The translations under genes were made by a program, and so were the position numbers. The notes beneath the pieces are model-generated. The model was given only the letters and a program-made list of their open reading frames with translations, was not told where the DNA came from and did no database searches. 15,485 nucleotides of DNA from Candidatus Levyibacteriota bacterium (lineage in GTDB: Bacteria > Patescibacteriota > Microgenomatia > Levybacterales > UBA12049). Each line of letters opens with the position of its first letter. Within the stretch, counting starts at the first letter, position 1. Of this stretch, positions 1 through 6,622 are shown in pieces. The DNA lies in the NCBI GenBank assembly GCA_023245475.1, contig JAHFKF010000028.1, positions 1-15,485 on the forward strand, in the 5' to 3' direction.

Positions 1-80
1 GAGTTAAAAATGTAACACAACATCACAGAATGTATAAATGCCCAATACAAATAAACATGCTGACAGATGATTGATTAAAA

Positions 81-130
81 AGCCTAGCTTGGCCACCCCG
101 TTTAGAGGGGCTCACATCACTGAAAAGTGA
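81..130 (+). promoter_or_regulatory. Structured leader upstream of rplC
   Basis: Small inverted repeats sit in the gene-free 180 bases before L3: GCC/GGC at 82-84 and 91-93, CCCC/GGGG at 96-99 and 107-110, and TCACT-GAAA-AGTGA at 117-130, a perfect 5-bp stem closed by a GAAA tetraloop. AGCC occurs at 81-84 and 141-144 and GGCT at 109-112 and 149-152, so alternative pairings with the downstream terminator hairpin are possible. This fits an attenuator or an autogenous r-protein leader, but the class is not recognised and the idea is inferred from base pairing alone. No coding region is credible in 1-180. Confidence 0.4.
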
Positions 131-135
131 ATATG

Positions 136-162
136 AAGGTAGCCGAATGGCTATCTTTTTTT
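136..162 (+). terminator. Rho-independent terminator-like hairpin before rplC
   Basis: AAGGTAGCC (136-144), a GAAT loop (145-148) and GGCTATCTT (149-157) form a 9-bp stem with one G-U pair. The run of seven T is at 156-162. It ends 18 bases before the rplC start. It either ends transcription of an upstream gene outside the window or acts as an attenuator in the rplC leader. The sequence alone does not decide between these. Confidence 0.75.
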
Positions 163-180
163 GTTTAAAGAAACAAATAT

Positions 181-1086
181 ATGATACAAACAATAATTGG
201 AAAAAAACTAGAACAGTCACAGAAGTTTTTGGAGAACGGGAAGAGAGTTCCTGTTACTCACATTAGCGTTGCAAATAATGTTGTAACACAACTCAAAACG
301 ACTGAAAAAGAAGGCTACAGTGCAGTACAGCTTGGTTTTGGTACCAAAAAGAAACCAACCAAAGCTGTATTCGGACATGCTAAAAAGGCTGGTCTTGAAA
401 AAGCACCAGTTATTCTTAAAGAAGTACGTATAACAGATGAAGCAGATCTTCCTCAAGCAGGCGAATTTGTGGCCGTTGCATCAGTTCTGAAACCTGGTGA
501 CATCGTTGATGTAACAGGAACATCAAAAGGAAAAGGGTTCGCAGGTGTTGTTAAACGACACAATTTCCGTGGAGGTCCAAAGACGCATGGTCAATCAGAT
601 AGACACCGTGCACCAGGTTCTATTGGTCAGACAACTACCCCTGGCCGTGTGTATAAAGGAAAACGAATGGCTGGACGTATGGGATCAGATACGGTAACCG
701 TTGCAAATCTGACGGTTGTTGCAGTAGACGAAGCCGCCCAAACAGTGCTTGTTGCAGGACTTGTTCCAGGAGCAAAGAAGTCTATTTTGTATATCACAAA
801 GACCGGTGAAGAGAAGAAATTTGTTGAACTGCTTGAAGAAAAGATAAAACGCGAAGCAGCTGAGGCGGAGACAGCCAAAATAGAAGCAGAGAACGCTGCA
901 AAAGAAGCTGAAAAGCAATCAGAAGAAATCGTTTCCGAGCCAGCAGTTGAAGAAGTAAAGGAAGAATTGAAAGCGGAAGCCCCTGCTTCTGAAAAACTTG
1001 AATCAGTTGATACTGATCAAGTGAAGACTGAAGAAGAAGCAGTAAAGGTGCGTGCTCAAGAATCAGTAACGGAGGAGAAGAAATAA
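181..1086 (+). CDS. rplC: 50S ribosomal protein L3 (uL3) with long acidic C-terminal tail
   Basis: An early-assembly 23S rRNA-binding protein near the peptidyl transferase centre. Residues 1 to about 208 are the normal L3 fold. They include the signature VTGTSKGKGF (111-120), the central extension GGPKTHGQSDRHR (131-143) and GSIGQ, whose Gln150 matches the glutamine methylated by PrmB in E. coli. Family members are about 205-210 residues, but this one is 301. The extra roughly 93 residues are rich in Glu, Ala and Lys, contain no obvious domain and probably form a charged helix or disordered tail. The ATG has no Shine-Dalgarno in front of it. It is the first gene of the cluster in this window, and rpsJ (S10), its usual upstream neighbour, is not within the preceding 180 bases. 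Two bases separate it from rplD. Confidence 0.97.
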   Translation: MIQTIIGKKLEQSQKFLENGKRVPVTHISVANNVVTQLKTTEKEGYSAVQLGFGTKKKPTKAVFGHAKKAGLEKAPVILKEVRITDEADLPQAGEFVAVASVLKPGDIVDVTGTSKGKGFAGVVKRHNFRGGPKTHGQSDRHRAPGSIGQTTTPGRVYKGKRMAGRMGSDTVTVANLTVVAVDEAAQTVLVAGLVPGAKKSILYITKTGEEKKFVELLEEKIKREAAEAETAKIEAENAAKEAEKQSEEIVSEPAVEEVKEELKAEAPASEKLESVDTDQVKTEEEAVKVRAQESVTEEKK

Positions 1087-1088
1087 TT

Positions 1089-1898
1089 ATGGCAAACGAA
1101 AACGCAAAACTAAAAACTAAAAACGCAAAAGTAGAAGCTAAAACTCAAGACTTATCAAAAGAAAAAGTAGTAAAAGCTAAAGCTGAGAAAAAGGTTACAG
1201 TTGCAGCAACGGCAGCAAAATCTGAAAGCAAAGCACCTGTTGCAAAGCAAAGTGCTACGAGCTTGACTGTCGATGTTTACGGTATTGATGGCAAGAAAGC
1301 AGGAACAGTAAGTCTTCCAGCTGAATTATTTGGTGACACTGTTAACAAGATACTCTTAGCTCAAGCAGTTCGTGTCTATCTTGCAAATCAACGTCAAGGA
1401 AACGCATCAACAAAAACTCGAGGAGAAGTTGATGGGTCGACACGAAAGATTTATCGGCAAAAAGGAACAGGTCGAGCTCGACACGGTTCTCTTCGAGCAC
1501 CAATCTTTGTAAAGGGTGGTATTGTCTTTGGACCAAAGCCACGTGACTTTAGTCTGTCACTTCCTACCAAGATGAAGCGAAAGGCATTATCATCAGCTTT
1601 GTCAGCAAAGCTTAGTGCAGAAGCTGTTACCGTCGTTTCTGGCTTTGAAACACTGGAAGCTAAGACCAAAATATTTGTTGAGGCCTTGACCAAACTTGGT
1701 AAATATAGTAAAAAGCATGAATCAGTGCTGTTAGTTACAGCAGGTAAATCAGAAGCAGTACGAAAATCATCTCGAAATGTGCCAGGTGTTACCTTTATGA
1801 GTGCAAATCGATTGAATGCCTATGAAGTGCTAAAAACGAAACATCTTATTGTGATGAAAGAGGCAATTGCGCAGATGCAGGAAACATTTCTTAAATAA
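1089..1898 (+). CDS. rplD: 50S ribosomal protein L4 (uL4) with basic N-terminal extension
   Basis: L4 binds 23S rRNA, and its extended loop lines the peptide exit tunnel. In E. coli it also represses its own operon. The conserved loop is visible as KTRGEVDGS followed by YRQKGTGRARHGS, then GGIVFGPKPRDFS. The protein is 269 residues against about 205 for the family. The excess lies at the N-terminus: residues 1 to about 57 are rich in Lys, Ala and Glu, net basic and of low complexity, before the normal start around SLTVDVYGIDG. The ATG follows the rplC stop after two bases, with GGAGGAG upstream in the end of rplC, so this start is well supported and the extension is real in sequence. Its charge is opposite to that of the L3 tail next door. 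Confidence 0.97.
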   Translation: MANENAKLKTKNAKVEAKTQDLSKEKVVKAKAEKKVTVAATAAKSESKAPVAKQSATSLTVDVYGIDGKKAGTVSLPAELFGDTVNKILLAQAVRVYLANQRQGNASTKTRGEVDGSTRKIYRQKGTGRARHGSLRAPIFVKGGIVFGPKPRDFSLSLPTKMKRKALSSALSAKLSAEAVTVVSGFETLEAKTKIFVEALTKLGKYSKKHESVLLVTAGKSEAVRKSSRNVPGVTFMSANRLNAYEVLKTKHLIVMKEAIAQMQETFLK

Positions 1899-1899
1899 T

Positions 1900-2208
1900 A
1901 TGAATTTACAAGACGTTATCATTAGACCATTAATAACTGAGAAATCAATGCGAAGCGTTGATGCAGGGAAATACAGCTTTGAAATTGCAAAAACTGCAAC
2001 AAAGTATGATGTCAAAAATGCGTTGAAAGAGCGTTTTAATGTAACGGTTGTTTCTGTCACAACAACGACAACCAAAGGTAAAAAGCGCCGAGTAGGTGCT
2101 CGTCGTCAAGAGATTTCTGTAGCTGATCTTAAAAAAGCGGTGGTCACCCTTAAAAAGGGGGAGAAGCTTGGTATGTTTGAGCCAGGTGGAGAGGAGCAAT
2201 CTAAGTAA
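1900..2208 (+). CDS. rplW: 50S ribosomal protein L23 (uL23)
   Basis: L23 sits at the tunnel exit and is the docking site for trigger factor and SRP. The protein is 102 residues, the usual length. It begins MNLQDVIIRPLITEKS, where PLITEKS is the family N-terminal signature, and continues with YSFEIAKTATKYDVKNAL and the KGKKRR basic loop. An in-frame ATG at 1867 would add 11 residues overlapping rplD. The 1900 start is preferred because it gives the canonical N-terminus and leaves a one-base TAA-T-ATG junction like many others here. There is no Shine-Dalgarno, so translation probably depends on coupling to rplD. Confidence 0.96.
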   Translation: MNLQDVIIRPLITEKSMRSVDAGKYSFEIAKTATKYDVKNALKERFNVTVVSVTTTTTKGKKRRVGARRQEISVADLKKAVVTLKKGEKLGMFEPGGEEQSK

Positions 2209-2210
2209 CT

Positions 2211-2957
2211 ATGAAGAGTTTAAAAACAATTAAAAAGAAACATTCAGGACGCGATGCTAGTGGGCAAGTATCTGTGCGACACCAAGGTGGTGGACACAAG
2301 CGCTTTCTTCGAGCAATTGACTTTAAACGGGACAAAATTGGTATTGTTGGGAAAGTAGTGTCAATTGACTATGATCCAAACAGAACTTGTGATATAGCAC
2401 TTGTACAGTATTCAGATGGAGATAAACGATATATTTTGGCTCCACAACTCTTGAAGATTCATGATACAATTGTCGCGGGAGAATCTGCTGATATTGCTCC
2501 TGGGAATGCGCTGCCTTTAAAAGCTATTCCAGTTGGAACATTGGTACACAATATCGAATTGACCCCTGGACGAGGGGGTCAGATTGCACGAAGTGCTGGT
2601 GTTGCTGTTATCGTTTCAGCAAAAGAAGGTAATTTTGTTCATTTGAAATTACCATCAGGTGAAGTTCGTAAAGTATTGGCAACCGGTATGGCTACCGTTG
2701 GCCAGCTTGGGAAGAGTGAGTTGAAGAATCGACAACTTCGCAAAGCTGGTCTTTCTCGTCATATGGGTATTCGGCCAACAGTTCGAGGTGTGGCTCAGAA
2801 CCCTCGCTCTCACCCTCACGGTGGTGGAGAAGCTCGGTCTGGTATTGGTATGCCATCACCAAAGACCTTTGCAGGACGAAAGGCAGTAGGCAGAACACGA
2901 AATAAAAAGAAGTATTCAAATAAGTATATCTTACAAAGAAGGAAAGGAAAGAAATAA
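2211..2957 (+). CDS. rplB: 50S ribosomal protein L2 (uL2), N-terminally short
   Basis: L2 is needed for subunit association and peptidyl transferase activity. Recognisable blocks are VRHQGGGHKRFLRAIDFKRD, the DYDPNRTCDIALV segment, GDKRYILAPQ and the C-terminal RGVAQNPRSHPHGGGEARSG, which carries the conserved histidine of the HPHGGGE loop (E. coli His229). The protein is 248 residues against about 275 in the family. The missing part is the first 25-30 residues. An in-frame TAA at 2202-2204 rules out an upstream start, so the shortening is real. It lies two bases after rplW and three before rpsS, with no clear Shine-Dalgarno. Confidence 0.97.
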   Translation: MKSLKTIKKKHSGRDASGQVSVRHQGGGHKRFLRAIDFKRDKIGIVGKVVSIDYDPNRTCDIALVQYSDGDKRYILAPQLLKIHDTIVAGESADIAPGNALPLKAIPVGTLVHNIELTPGRGGQIARSAGVAVIVSAKEGNFVHLKLPSGEVRKVLATGMATVGQLGKSELKNRQLRKAGLSRHMGIRPTVRGVAQNPRSHPHGGGEARSGIGMPSPKTFAGRKAVGRTRNKKKYSNKYILQRRKGKK

Positions 2958-2960
2958 ACT

Positions 2961-3245
2961 ATGGCACGAAGTTTGAAAAAAGGACCATATATTGACGAAA
3001 AGCTCATGCAGAAAGTAATGGCGCAAAAGGCGTCAAACAATCTGGTGCCAATTAAAACCTGGGCTCGAGCATGTCAAATCCCACCAGAATTTGTGGGACA
3101 CACATTTTTGGTTCATAACGGCAAGCACTTTATTAATGTCTATGTCGTTGAAGGTATGGTCAGTCACCGCCTTGGTGAATTTGCTCCTACACGGCACTTT
3201 AGAGGACATGGAAAGGTTGTTGCGAGGGAGATTAGTAAGACATAG
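2961..3245 (+). CDS. rpsS: 30S ribosomal protein S19 (uS19)
   Basis: S19 is a head protein of the 30S subunit that contacts S13 and the A-site region. The 94-residue product has the family N-terminus MARSLKKGPYIDEKL, the GHTFLVHNGKHF block (canonical ..VHNGR..) and the C-terminal HRLGEFAPTRHFRGH signature. Length is normal. It follows rplB after ACT in a TAA-ACT-ATGGCA junction that recurs before rpsD. It ends in TAG, and a 17-base gap carrying a Shine-Dalgarno leads to rplV. Confidence 0.97.
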   Translation: MARSLKKGPYIDEKLMQKVMAQKASNNLVPIKTWARACQIPPEFVGHTFLVHNGKHFINVYVVEGMVSHRLGEFAPTRHFRGHGKVVAREISKT

Positions 3246-3262
3246 TCTTGAGAAAGGATAGT

Positions 3263-3607
3263 ATGGAAGTAAAAGCATTAGCAAAATCAGTACGAATTAG
3301 TCCACGAAAAATACGATTAGTCGTGGATTCAGTCAAGTCAATGGGAATTGATGAAGCCTTGCAGGTCTTACAGCTTATGCCTAAGCGAGCTGCTAGTCCA
3401 ATTGCGAAAGTGTTGCAAAGTGCAGTAGCAAATGCTATAAACAACGCTCAACTTGATAGATCAAAGCTGGTTATTAGTAGTATTCAAGTAACTGACAGTC
3501 AAGTGTTAAAGCGATTTCGACCATCAACTCGAGGTCGTGTACATCCATACAAGAAGCGTGGAAGCAATATTACGGTGATTGTTGCTGAGAAGGGAGCAAC
3601 GAACTGA
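3263..3607 (+). CDS. rplV: 50S ribosomal protein L22 (uL22)
   Basis: L22 contacts all 23S domains, and its beta-hairpin lines the exit tunnel. The 114-residue product begins MEVKALAKSVRISPRKIRLV, the canonical opening, and ends with the hairpin and tail FRPSTRGRVHPYKKRGSNIT. A TTG at 3248 is in frame and would add 5 residues. The ATG at 3263 is chosen because AGAAAGGA (3251-3258) is well placed as its Shine-Dalgarno. The TGA stop (3605-3607) forms the last three bases of the first unit of a heptamer repeat array that fills the gap to rpsC. Seven of its ten arginines are CGA. Confidence 0.96.
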   Translation: MEVKALAKSVRISPRKIRLVVDSVKSMGIDEALQVLQLMPKRAASPIAKVLQSAVANAINNAQLDRSKLVISSIQVTDSQVLKRFRPSTRGRVHPYKKRGSNITVIVAEKGATN

Positions 3608-3640
3608 GAGCGGAGAATTGAGATCGTTCTCCGATCTCAA
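3601..3640 (+). repeat. Heptamer repeat array A with inverted half (rplV/rpsC)
   Basis: Consecutive 7-base units related to GA(A/T)(C/T)(G/T)GA begin at 3601, where the unit contains the rplV stop codon, and at 3608, 3615 and 3622. The array then turns into its own reverse complement. TTGAGATCG (3618-3626) pairs perfectly with CGATCTCAA (3632-3640) around a 5-base loop. Alternatively GGAGAA (3612-3617) pairs with TTCTCC (3627-3632). The two hairpins share bases and cannot coexist. There is no T run, so this is not a typical intrinsic terminator. The remaining gap, 3641-3667, holds nothing I recognise. Confidence 0.8.
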
Positions 3641-3667
3641 GCATTAAGCCTTATGTGTTAGTTAATT

Positions 3668-4327
3668 ATGGGACAGAAAGTTAATCCACATGTATTACGT
3701 ATTGGGACAATTTATACTTGGAGTAGTCGTTGGTTCGATGAAAAAAAATATAAAGAGATGGTCATCGAAGATTATACTCTTAGAACAATGTTGATGGCTA
3801 AATTTAAGATAGCAGGTATTGCGTTGGTTGACATTGAACGGTCAATTAACAGTATGAAGATTATTTTGTATGTATCTCGTCCAGGTATCGTCATTGGTCG
3901 AGGAGGTACTGGGCTTGAAGACTTGAAGAAGCAAATGACAGCATTCTTTGCCAAGACCCGAACCGGAAAAGTAATGCCAAAGCTTGATATTCGTGTTGAG
4001 CCAGTGAAAGATCCAAACTTGGATGCGCACTTGGTTGCAACAAATATCTCAGATCAATTGATCCGAAGATTACCATTTAAGCGAATTCTTGCGTCAACTG
4101 CGGAGCGTGTTATGGGGTCAGGTGCACTGGGTGTAAAAATTCTTTTAAGTGGTCGTATTGGTGGGGCTGAAATTGGTCGTCGAGAAAAGATTCACGTTGG
4201 TACTGTACCATTGTCAACAATTCGAGAAAACATCAGTTATGCACAAGTACCGGCACTTACGAAAAAAGGATATATTGGTATCAAGGTTTGGATTAACAGA
4301 CCTGACGAGAAAGGGGTAGGTAGATAA
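3668..4327 (+). CDS. rpsC: 30S ribosomal protein S3 (uS3)
   Basis: S3 forms part of the mRNA entry tunnel of the 30S head. The 219-residue product starts with the universal MGQKVNPHVLRIG. The type II KH domain carries the GxxG loop in VIGRGG (75-80). The C-terminal domain includes SGRIGGAEIGRREKIH (canonical ..GRLgGaEIaR.E..). Length is normal, with a short C-terminus ending KGVGR. It follows the heptamer array. There is no Shine-Dalgarno immediately upstream, only the AT-rich TTAATT before the ATG. One base separates it from rplP. Confidence 0.97.
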   Translation: MGQKVNPHVLRIGTIYTWSSRWFDEKKYKEMVIEDYTLRTMLMAKFKIAGIALVDIERSINSMKIILYVSRPGIVIGRGGTGLEDLKKQMTAFFAKTRTGKVMPKLDIRVEPVKDPNLDAHLVATNISDQLIRRLPFKRILASTAERVMGSGALGVKILLSGRIGGAEIGRREKIHVGTVPLSTIRENISYAQVPALTKKGYIGIKVWINRPDEKGVGR

Positions 4328-4328
4328 T

Positions 4329-4745
4329 ATGTTAATGCCTAGACGTTCAAAATATCGAAAACAGATGCGACGCACTATGAAGGGTGACGCAACTCGGGGG
4401 ACAAAATTGTCTTTTGGTGACTATGGATTGCAGACAACAGCAACGGCTTGGATTAGTGCACGTCAGATAGAAGCAGCAAGGCGGGCAATTACCAATTTCA
4501 CCAAGCGTGGTGGACGTGTTTGGATTACTATCTTTCCAGATAAGCCAATCACTAAGAAACCACCAGAAGTCAGAATGGGTGGAGGAAAAGGTGATATAGA
4601 ACAATATGTAGCAGTTGTCAAACCAGGGCGTGTGATGTTTGAAATGTCAGGAGTTGCTCGAGAGATTGCTCTTGAAGCGCTTAGACTTGCATCCTACAAG
4701 TTGCCAGTTAAGACGAAAGTATTAATTAGAGGAGAAGTAAACTAA
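4329..4745 (+). CDS. rplP: 50S ribosomal protein L16 (uL16)
   Basis: L16 is a late-assembly protein that helps form the A site. The 138-residue product begins MLMPRRSKYRKQMR, the canonical start, which supports the ATG at 4329 over the ATG two codons later. The PPEVRMGGGKGD block (79-90) contains Arg82, the counterpart of E. coli Arg81, which is hydroxylated by the YcfD/RoxA oxygenase. Length is normal. One base separates it from rpsC before and one from rpmC after. The GAGGAGA near its 3' end serves as Shine-Dalgarno for rpmC. Confidence 0.97.
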   Translation: MLMPRRSKYRKQMRRTMKGDATRGTKLSFGDYGLQTTATAWISARQIEAARRAITNFTKRGGRVWITIFPDKPITKKPPEVRMGGGKGDIEQYVAVVKPGRVMFEMSGVAREIALEALRLASYKLPVKTKVLIRGEVN

Positions 4746-4746
4746 T

Positions 4747-5010
4747 ATGAAAAGAAACGATATTACAGAAGCACATGGAAAAAGTGTTATAGAATTGCAA
4801 AAGCAATTAAAAGATGCACGGGAAGCACTCACAACCCTGAGACTTGATATGGCACAAAATAAAATAAAGAATACAGGTTCTCTTTCAGCAAAGAGAAAAG
4901 AGATTGCAGTAGTTTTGACAATTTTAAAGAAAAAGTTAACGATCGTTCTCTCTGAAGACAAAGCTATGGATGGAGAGGAAACTAAGGCAGACAAAGGAGG
5001 TAATGAATAA
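4747..5010 (+). CDS. rpmC: 50S ribosomal protein L29 (uL29) with short acidic C-terminal tail
   Basis: L29 is a small two-helix protein next to L23 at the tunnel exit. The helical hairpin is visible as VIELQKQLKDAREALTTLRL, then the MAQNKIKNTGSL turn and KRKEIAVVLTILKKKL. The protein is 87 residues against about 60-70 usually. The excess is an acidic C-terminal stretch ending ADKGGNE. The codons of that stretch create a strong AAAGGAGGT (4993-5001) that serves the next gene, so part of the extension may exist for its RNA sequence. The stop overlaps the rpsQ start by one base (TAATG). Confidence 0.95.
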   Translation: MKRNDITEAHGKSVIELQKQLKDAREALTTLRLDMAQNKIKNTGSLSAKRKEIAVVLTILKKKLTIVLSEDKAMDGEETKADKGGNE

Positions 5011-5297
5011 TGGCTAAAACATTAACAGGAAAAGTTGTATCAACAAAAATGGAAAAGACAGTTGTCGTCGAGGTAACACGCCTGCGACCACACCCGTTGT
5101 ATAAAAAATTGTTGAAGCGAAGTAAAAAGTACAAAGTTGCTCCAAATGAGCACGAAGTGACAGTTGGACAACGTGTAAAGATTGCTGAAATAAAACAAAT
5201 AAGTAAAGGTAAATATTTTGCAATCGCTGAAGTAATTGCAGATAAACATGCAAAGACCGTCTCAAAGGCTACGGCGAGTCAAGGAGGGACTAAATAA
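5010..5297 (+). CDS. rpsQ: 30S ribosomal protein S17 (uS17)
   Basis: S17 is an OB-fold primary 16S rRNA binder. It has the family pattern LTGKVVSTKMEKTVVVEV, RLRPHPLYKKLLKRSKKY and GQRVKIAEIKQISKGKYF (canonical ..GD.V.I.E.RPlSKtK.w). The 95-residue length is at the long end of the family, with a Thr/Ser/Lys-rich tail. It starts with the ATG of a TAATG overlap with rpmC and has one of the best Shine-Dalgarno sequences in the window, 8 bases upstream. Its own stop overlaps rplN in the same way. Confidence 0.96.
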   Translation: MAKTLTGKVVSTKMEKTVVVEVTRLRPHPLYKKLLKRSKKYKVAPNEHEVTVGQRVKIAEIKQISKGKYFAIAEVIADKHAKTVSKATASQGGTK

Positions 5298-5671
5298 TGG
5301 TACAGTTACGAAGTATTATAATAGCAGCAGATAATTCTGGAGCAAAAACGTTGTCAGTGATTCACATCTTTGGTGGTTCACACAAGAAGTTTGGTCGAAT
5401 TGGAGACGTGGTCAATGCCGTTGTAAAGTCAGCTGTGCCACATGGTCAAGTAAAAGATGGAGAAATTGTAAAGGTTGTTATTGTCCGAACCCGAAAGGAA
5501 GTTCGAAGAATGGATGGCTCATACATTAGATTCTCTGATAATGCAGGGGTTGTTATTGATAACGCTAAAGATAAAAATGTAAAAGGAACCCGTATCTTTG
5601 GACCAATTGCTCGAGAAGTACGAGATGCAGGATTTATGAAGATTGCCAGTATGGCAGTGGAGGTTGTATAG
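5297..5671 (+). CDS. rplN: 50S ribosomal protein L14 (uL14)
   Basis: L14 is an interface protein that contacts 16S helix 14 in bridge B8. The 124-residue product shows the standard features: ADNSGAKTLSVIHIFGG, then KVVIVRTRKEVRRMDGSYI, NAGVVIDNAK and a C-terminal GTRIFGPIAREVRD. Length is near the usual 122-123. AAGGAGGG lies 9 bases before the ATG, which overlaps the rpsQ stop. Seven of ten arginines are CGA. Its TAG stop shares its last G with the first unit of heptamer array B. Confidence 0.97.
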   Translation: MVQLRSIIIAADNSGAKTLSVIHIFGGSHKKFGRIGDVVNAVVKSAVPHGQVKDGEIVKVVIVRTRKEVRRMDGSYIRFSDNAGVVIDNAKDKNVKGTRIFGPIAREVRDAGFMKIASMAVEVV

Positions 5672-5705
5672 AACGGAGAATTGAGAACTGAGATCGGAGA
5701 ACGAT
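5671..5705 (+). repeat. Heptamer repeat array B (rplN/rplX)
   Basis: Five perfectly phased 7-base units start at 5671, 5678, 5685, 5692 and 5699. Each begins GAA or GAT and varies mainly at positions 3-5; the last unit is GAACGAT. The array begins on the final base of the rplN TAG stop. GATCG (5692-5696) and CGATC (5702-5706) can form a 5-bp hairpin around GAGAA. The remaining bases to the rplX ATG (5707-5719) are AT-rich, with no clear Shine-Dalgarno. Confidence 0.85.
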
Positions 5706-5719
5706 CAGAAAGAATAATT

Positions 5720-6025
5720 ATGAAAATTAAAAAGAATGATTCAGTAAAAATAGTGCGAGGTAAAGACAGCGGTAAAGTTGGTAATGTACTTGCTGTTGTT
5801 ACCAAAGAAGCAAAAGTCGTTGTTGAAGGTGTTAATCAGGCAAAGCGTCACATGAAGTCTCGTGTCCCTGGCAAAAAGTCAGAAATTGTGACGATTACAA
5901 AGCCGTTGTCACTTGCAAACGTGATGCTTGTGTGTCCAAAATGTAAGCAAACAACCAGAGTTGGATACAAATTGCTGAAAGATGATAAAGTACGTGTCTG
6001 CAAGAAGTGTAAAGCAGAATTCTAA
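5720..6025 (+). CDS. rplX: 50S ribosomal protein L24 (uL24) with zinc ribbon
   Basis: L24 initiates 50S assembly and sits near the tunnel exit. The product is 101 residues. A KOW motif lies near the N-terminus (VKIVRGKDSGKVGNVLAV, residues 9-26), and VVEGVNQAKRH is the family's conserved second strand and loop. The C-terminal half has two CxxC pairs (Cys72/75 and Cys94/97) that should bind zinc, as in many but not all bacterial L24. A TTG at 5681 is in frame, but that start would translate the heptamer array. The ATG at 5720 gives the normal MKIKKNDSV opening. It ends 10 bases before rplE. Confidence 0.96.
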   Translation: MKIKKNDSVKIVRGKDSGKVGNVLAVVTKEAKVVVEGVNQAKRHMKSRVPGKKSEIVTITKPLSLANVMLVCPKCKQTTRVGYKLLKDDKVRVCKKCKAEF

Positions 6026-6035
6026 GGAGAATATT

Positions 6036-6590
6036 ATGAACCAATTACAAGACAGATACATAAAAGAAATTAGTAAAAAATTGCAAACTGATCTGAAGAT
6101 CAATAATGTTATGGCATTGCCAAAGCTGAAGAAGATTGTTGTTAACATCGGTGTCAAAGATGCCGCAACTGATAAGAAAAACCTTGAGCGTATGACTGTT
6201 GCACTTGCTCAAATTACTGGTCAAAAAGCCAAGGTAACTCGAGCAAAGAAAGCAATCGCAGGATTTAAGCTTCGCCAAAATGATGCAATCGGTGTCGTTG
6301 TTACGCTTCGAGGTAAGCGCATGTACTCATTTTTTGATAAACTGGTAACAATAGTATTACCACGTATTAAAGACTTCCGAGGAGTTCGCCGAACTAATTT
6401 TGATGGTCGCGGGAACTATACCCTAGGTTTGTACGAATACTCAGTATTTCCTGAAATTGATCCAGGTAGTGTTGAGCGTTTGCAAGGAATGGAAATTATT
6501 ATTGTGACGAGTGCTCAGAACAATCCTGACGGTTTAGCACTCATTGAATCACTTGGTATGCCTTTTGTAAAGGAGGATCAAAGCAAATAG
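6036..6590 (+). CDS. rplE: 50S ribosomal protein L5 (uL5)
   Basis: L5 binds 5S rRNA and forms intersubunit bridge B1b. The 184-residue product has YIKEISKKLQTDL at the N-terminus, the PKLKKIVVNIGV strand, QKAKVTRAKKAIAGFKLRQ (canonical GQkP..T.AkKSIA.FKlR) and the C-terminal FPEIDPGSVERLQGMEI. The reading frame is open upstream to 5982, but that part overlaps rplX. The ATG at 6036 has AAGGAGA (6024-6030) ideally placed, which fixes the start. Thirty-two bases carrying an extended -10 element separate it from rpsN. Confidence 0.97.
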   Translation: MNQLQDRYIKEISKKLQTDLKINNVMALPKLKKIVVNIGVKDAATDKKNLERMTVALAQITGQKAKVTRAKKAIAGFKLRQNDAIGVVVTLRGKRMYSFFDKLVTIVLPRIKDFRGVRRTNFDGRGNYTLGLYEYSVFPEIDPGSVERLQGMEIIIVTSAQNNPDGLALIESLGMPFVKEDQSK

Positions 6591-6599
6591 GTTCAAGTG

Positions 6600-6608
6600 T
6601 GGTATAAT
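6600..6608 (+). promoter_or_regulatory. Extended -10 promoter element before rpsN
   Basis: TGGTATAAT at 6600-6608 is a perfect TATAAT with a TGn extension, in the only gap between L24 and L6 longer than 10 bases. I see no -35 match 17 bases upstream (6580-6585), but extended -10 elements can work without one. Transcription would begin around 6614-6616, leaving a 5' leader of about 7-9 bases before the rpsN ATG. rpsN has no Shine-Dalgarno. Confidence 0.6.
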
Positions 6609-6622
6609 TCAGGTTCTAAGAT

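Noticed and set aside
33..38. TATAAA as the rplC promoter -10
   Set aside because: There is no -35 at acceptable spacing and no TGn extension; too weak to call.
23..220. Minus-strand reading frame across the leader
   Set aside because: It is the antisense of hairpin and leader sequence plus the rplC start, with no recognisable family or start context.
5681..5719. Upstream TTG start for L24
   Set aside because: It would translate the heptamer array; the ATG at 5720 gives the canonical N-terminus.
5982..6035. Upstream start for L5
   Set aside because: It overlaps rplX coding and lacks a Shine-Dalgarno, whereas AAGGAGA sits correctly before the ATG at 6036.
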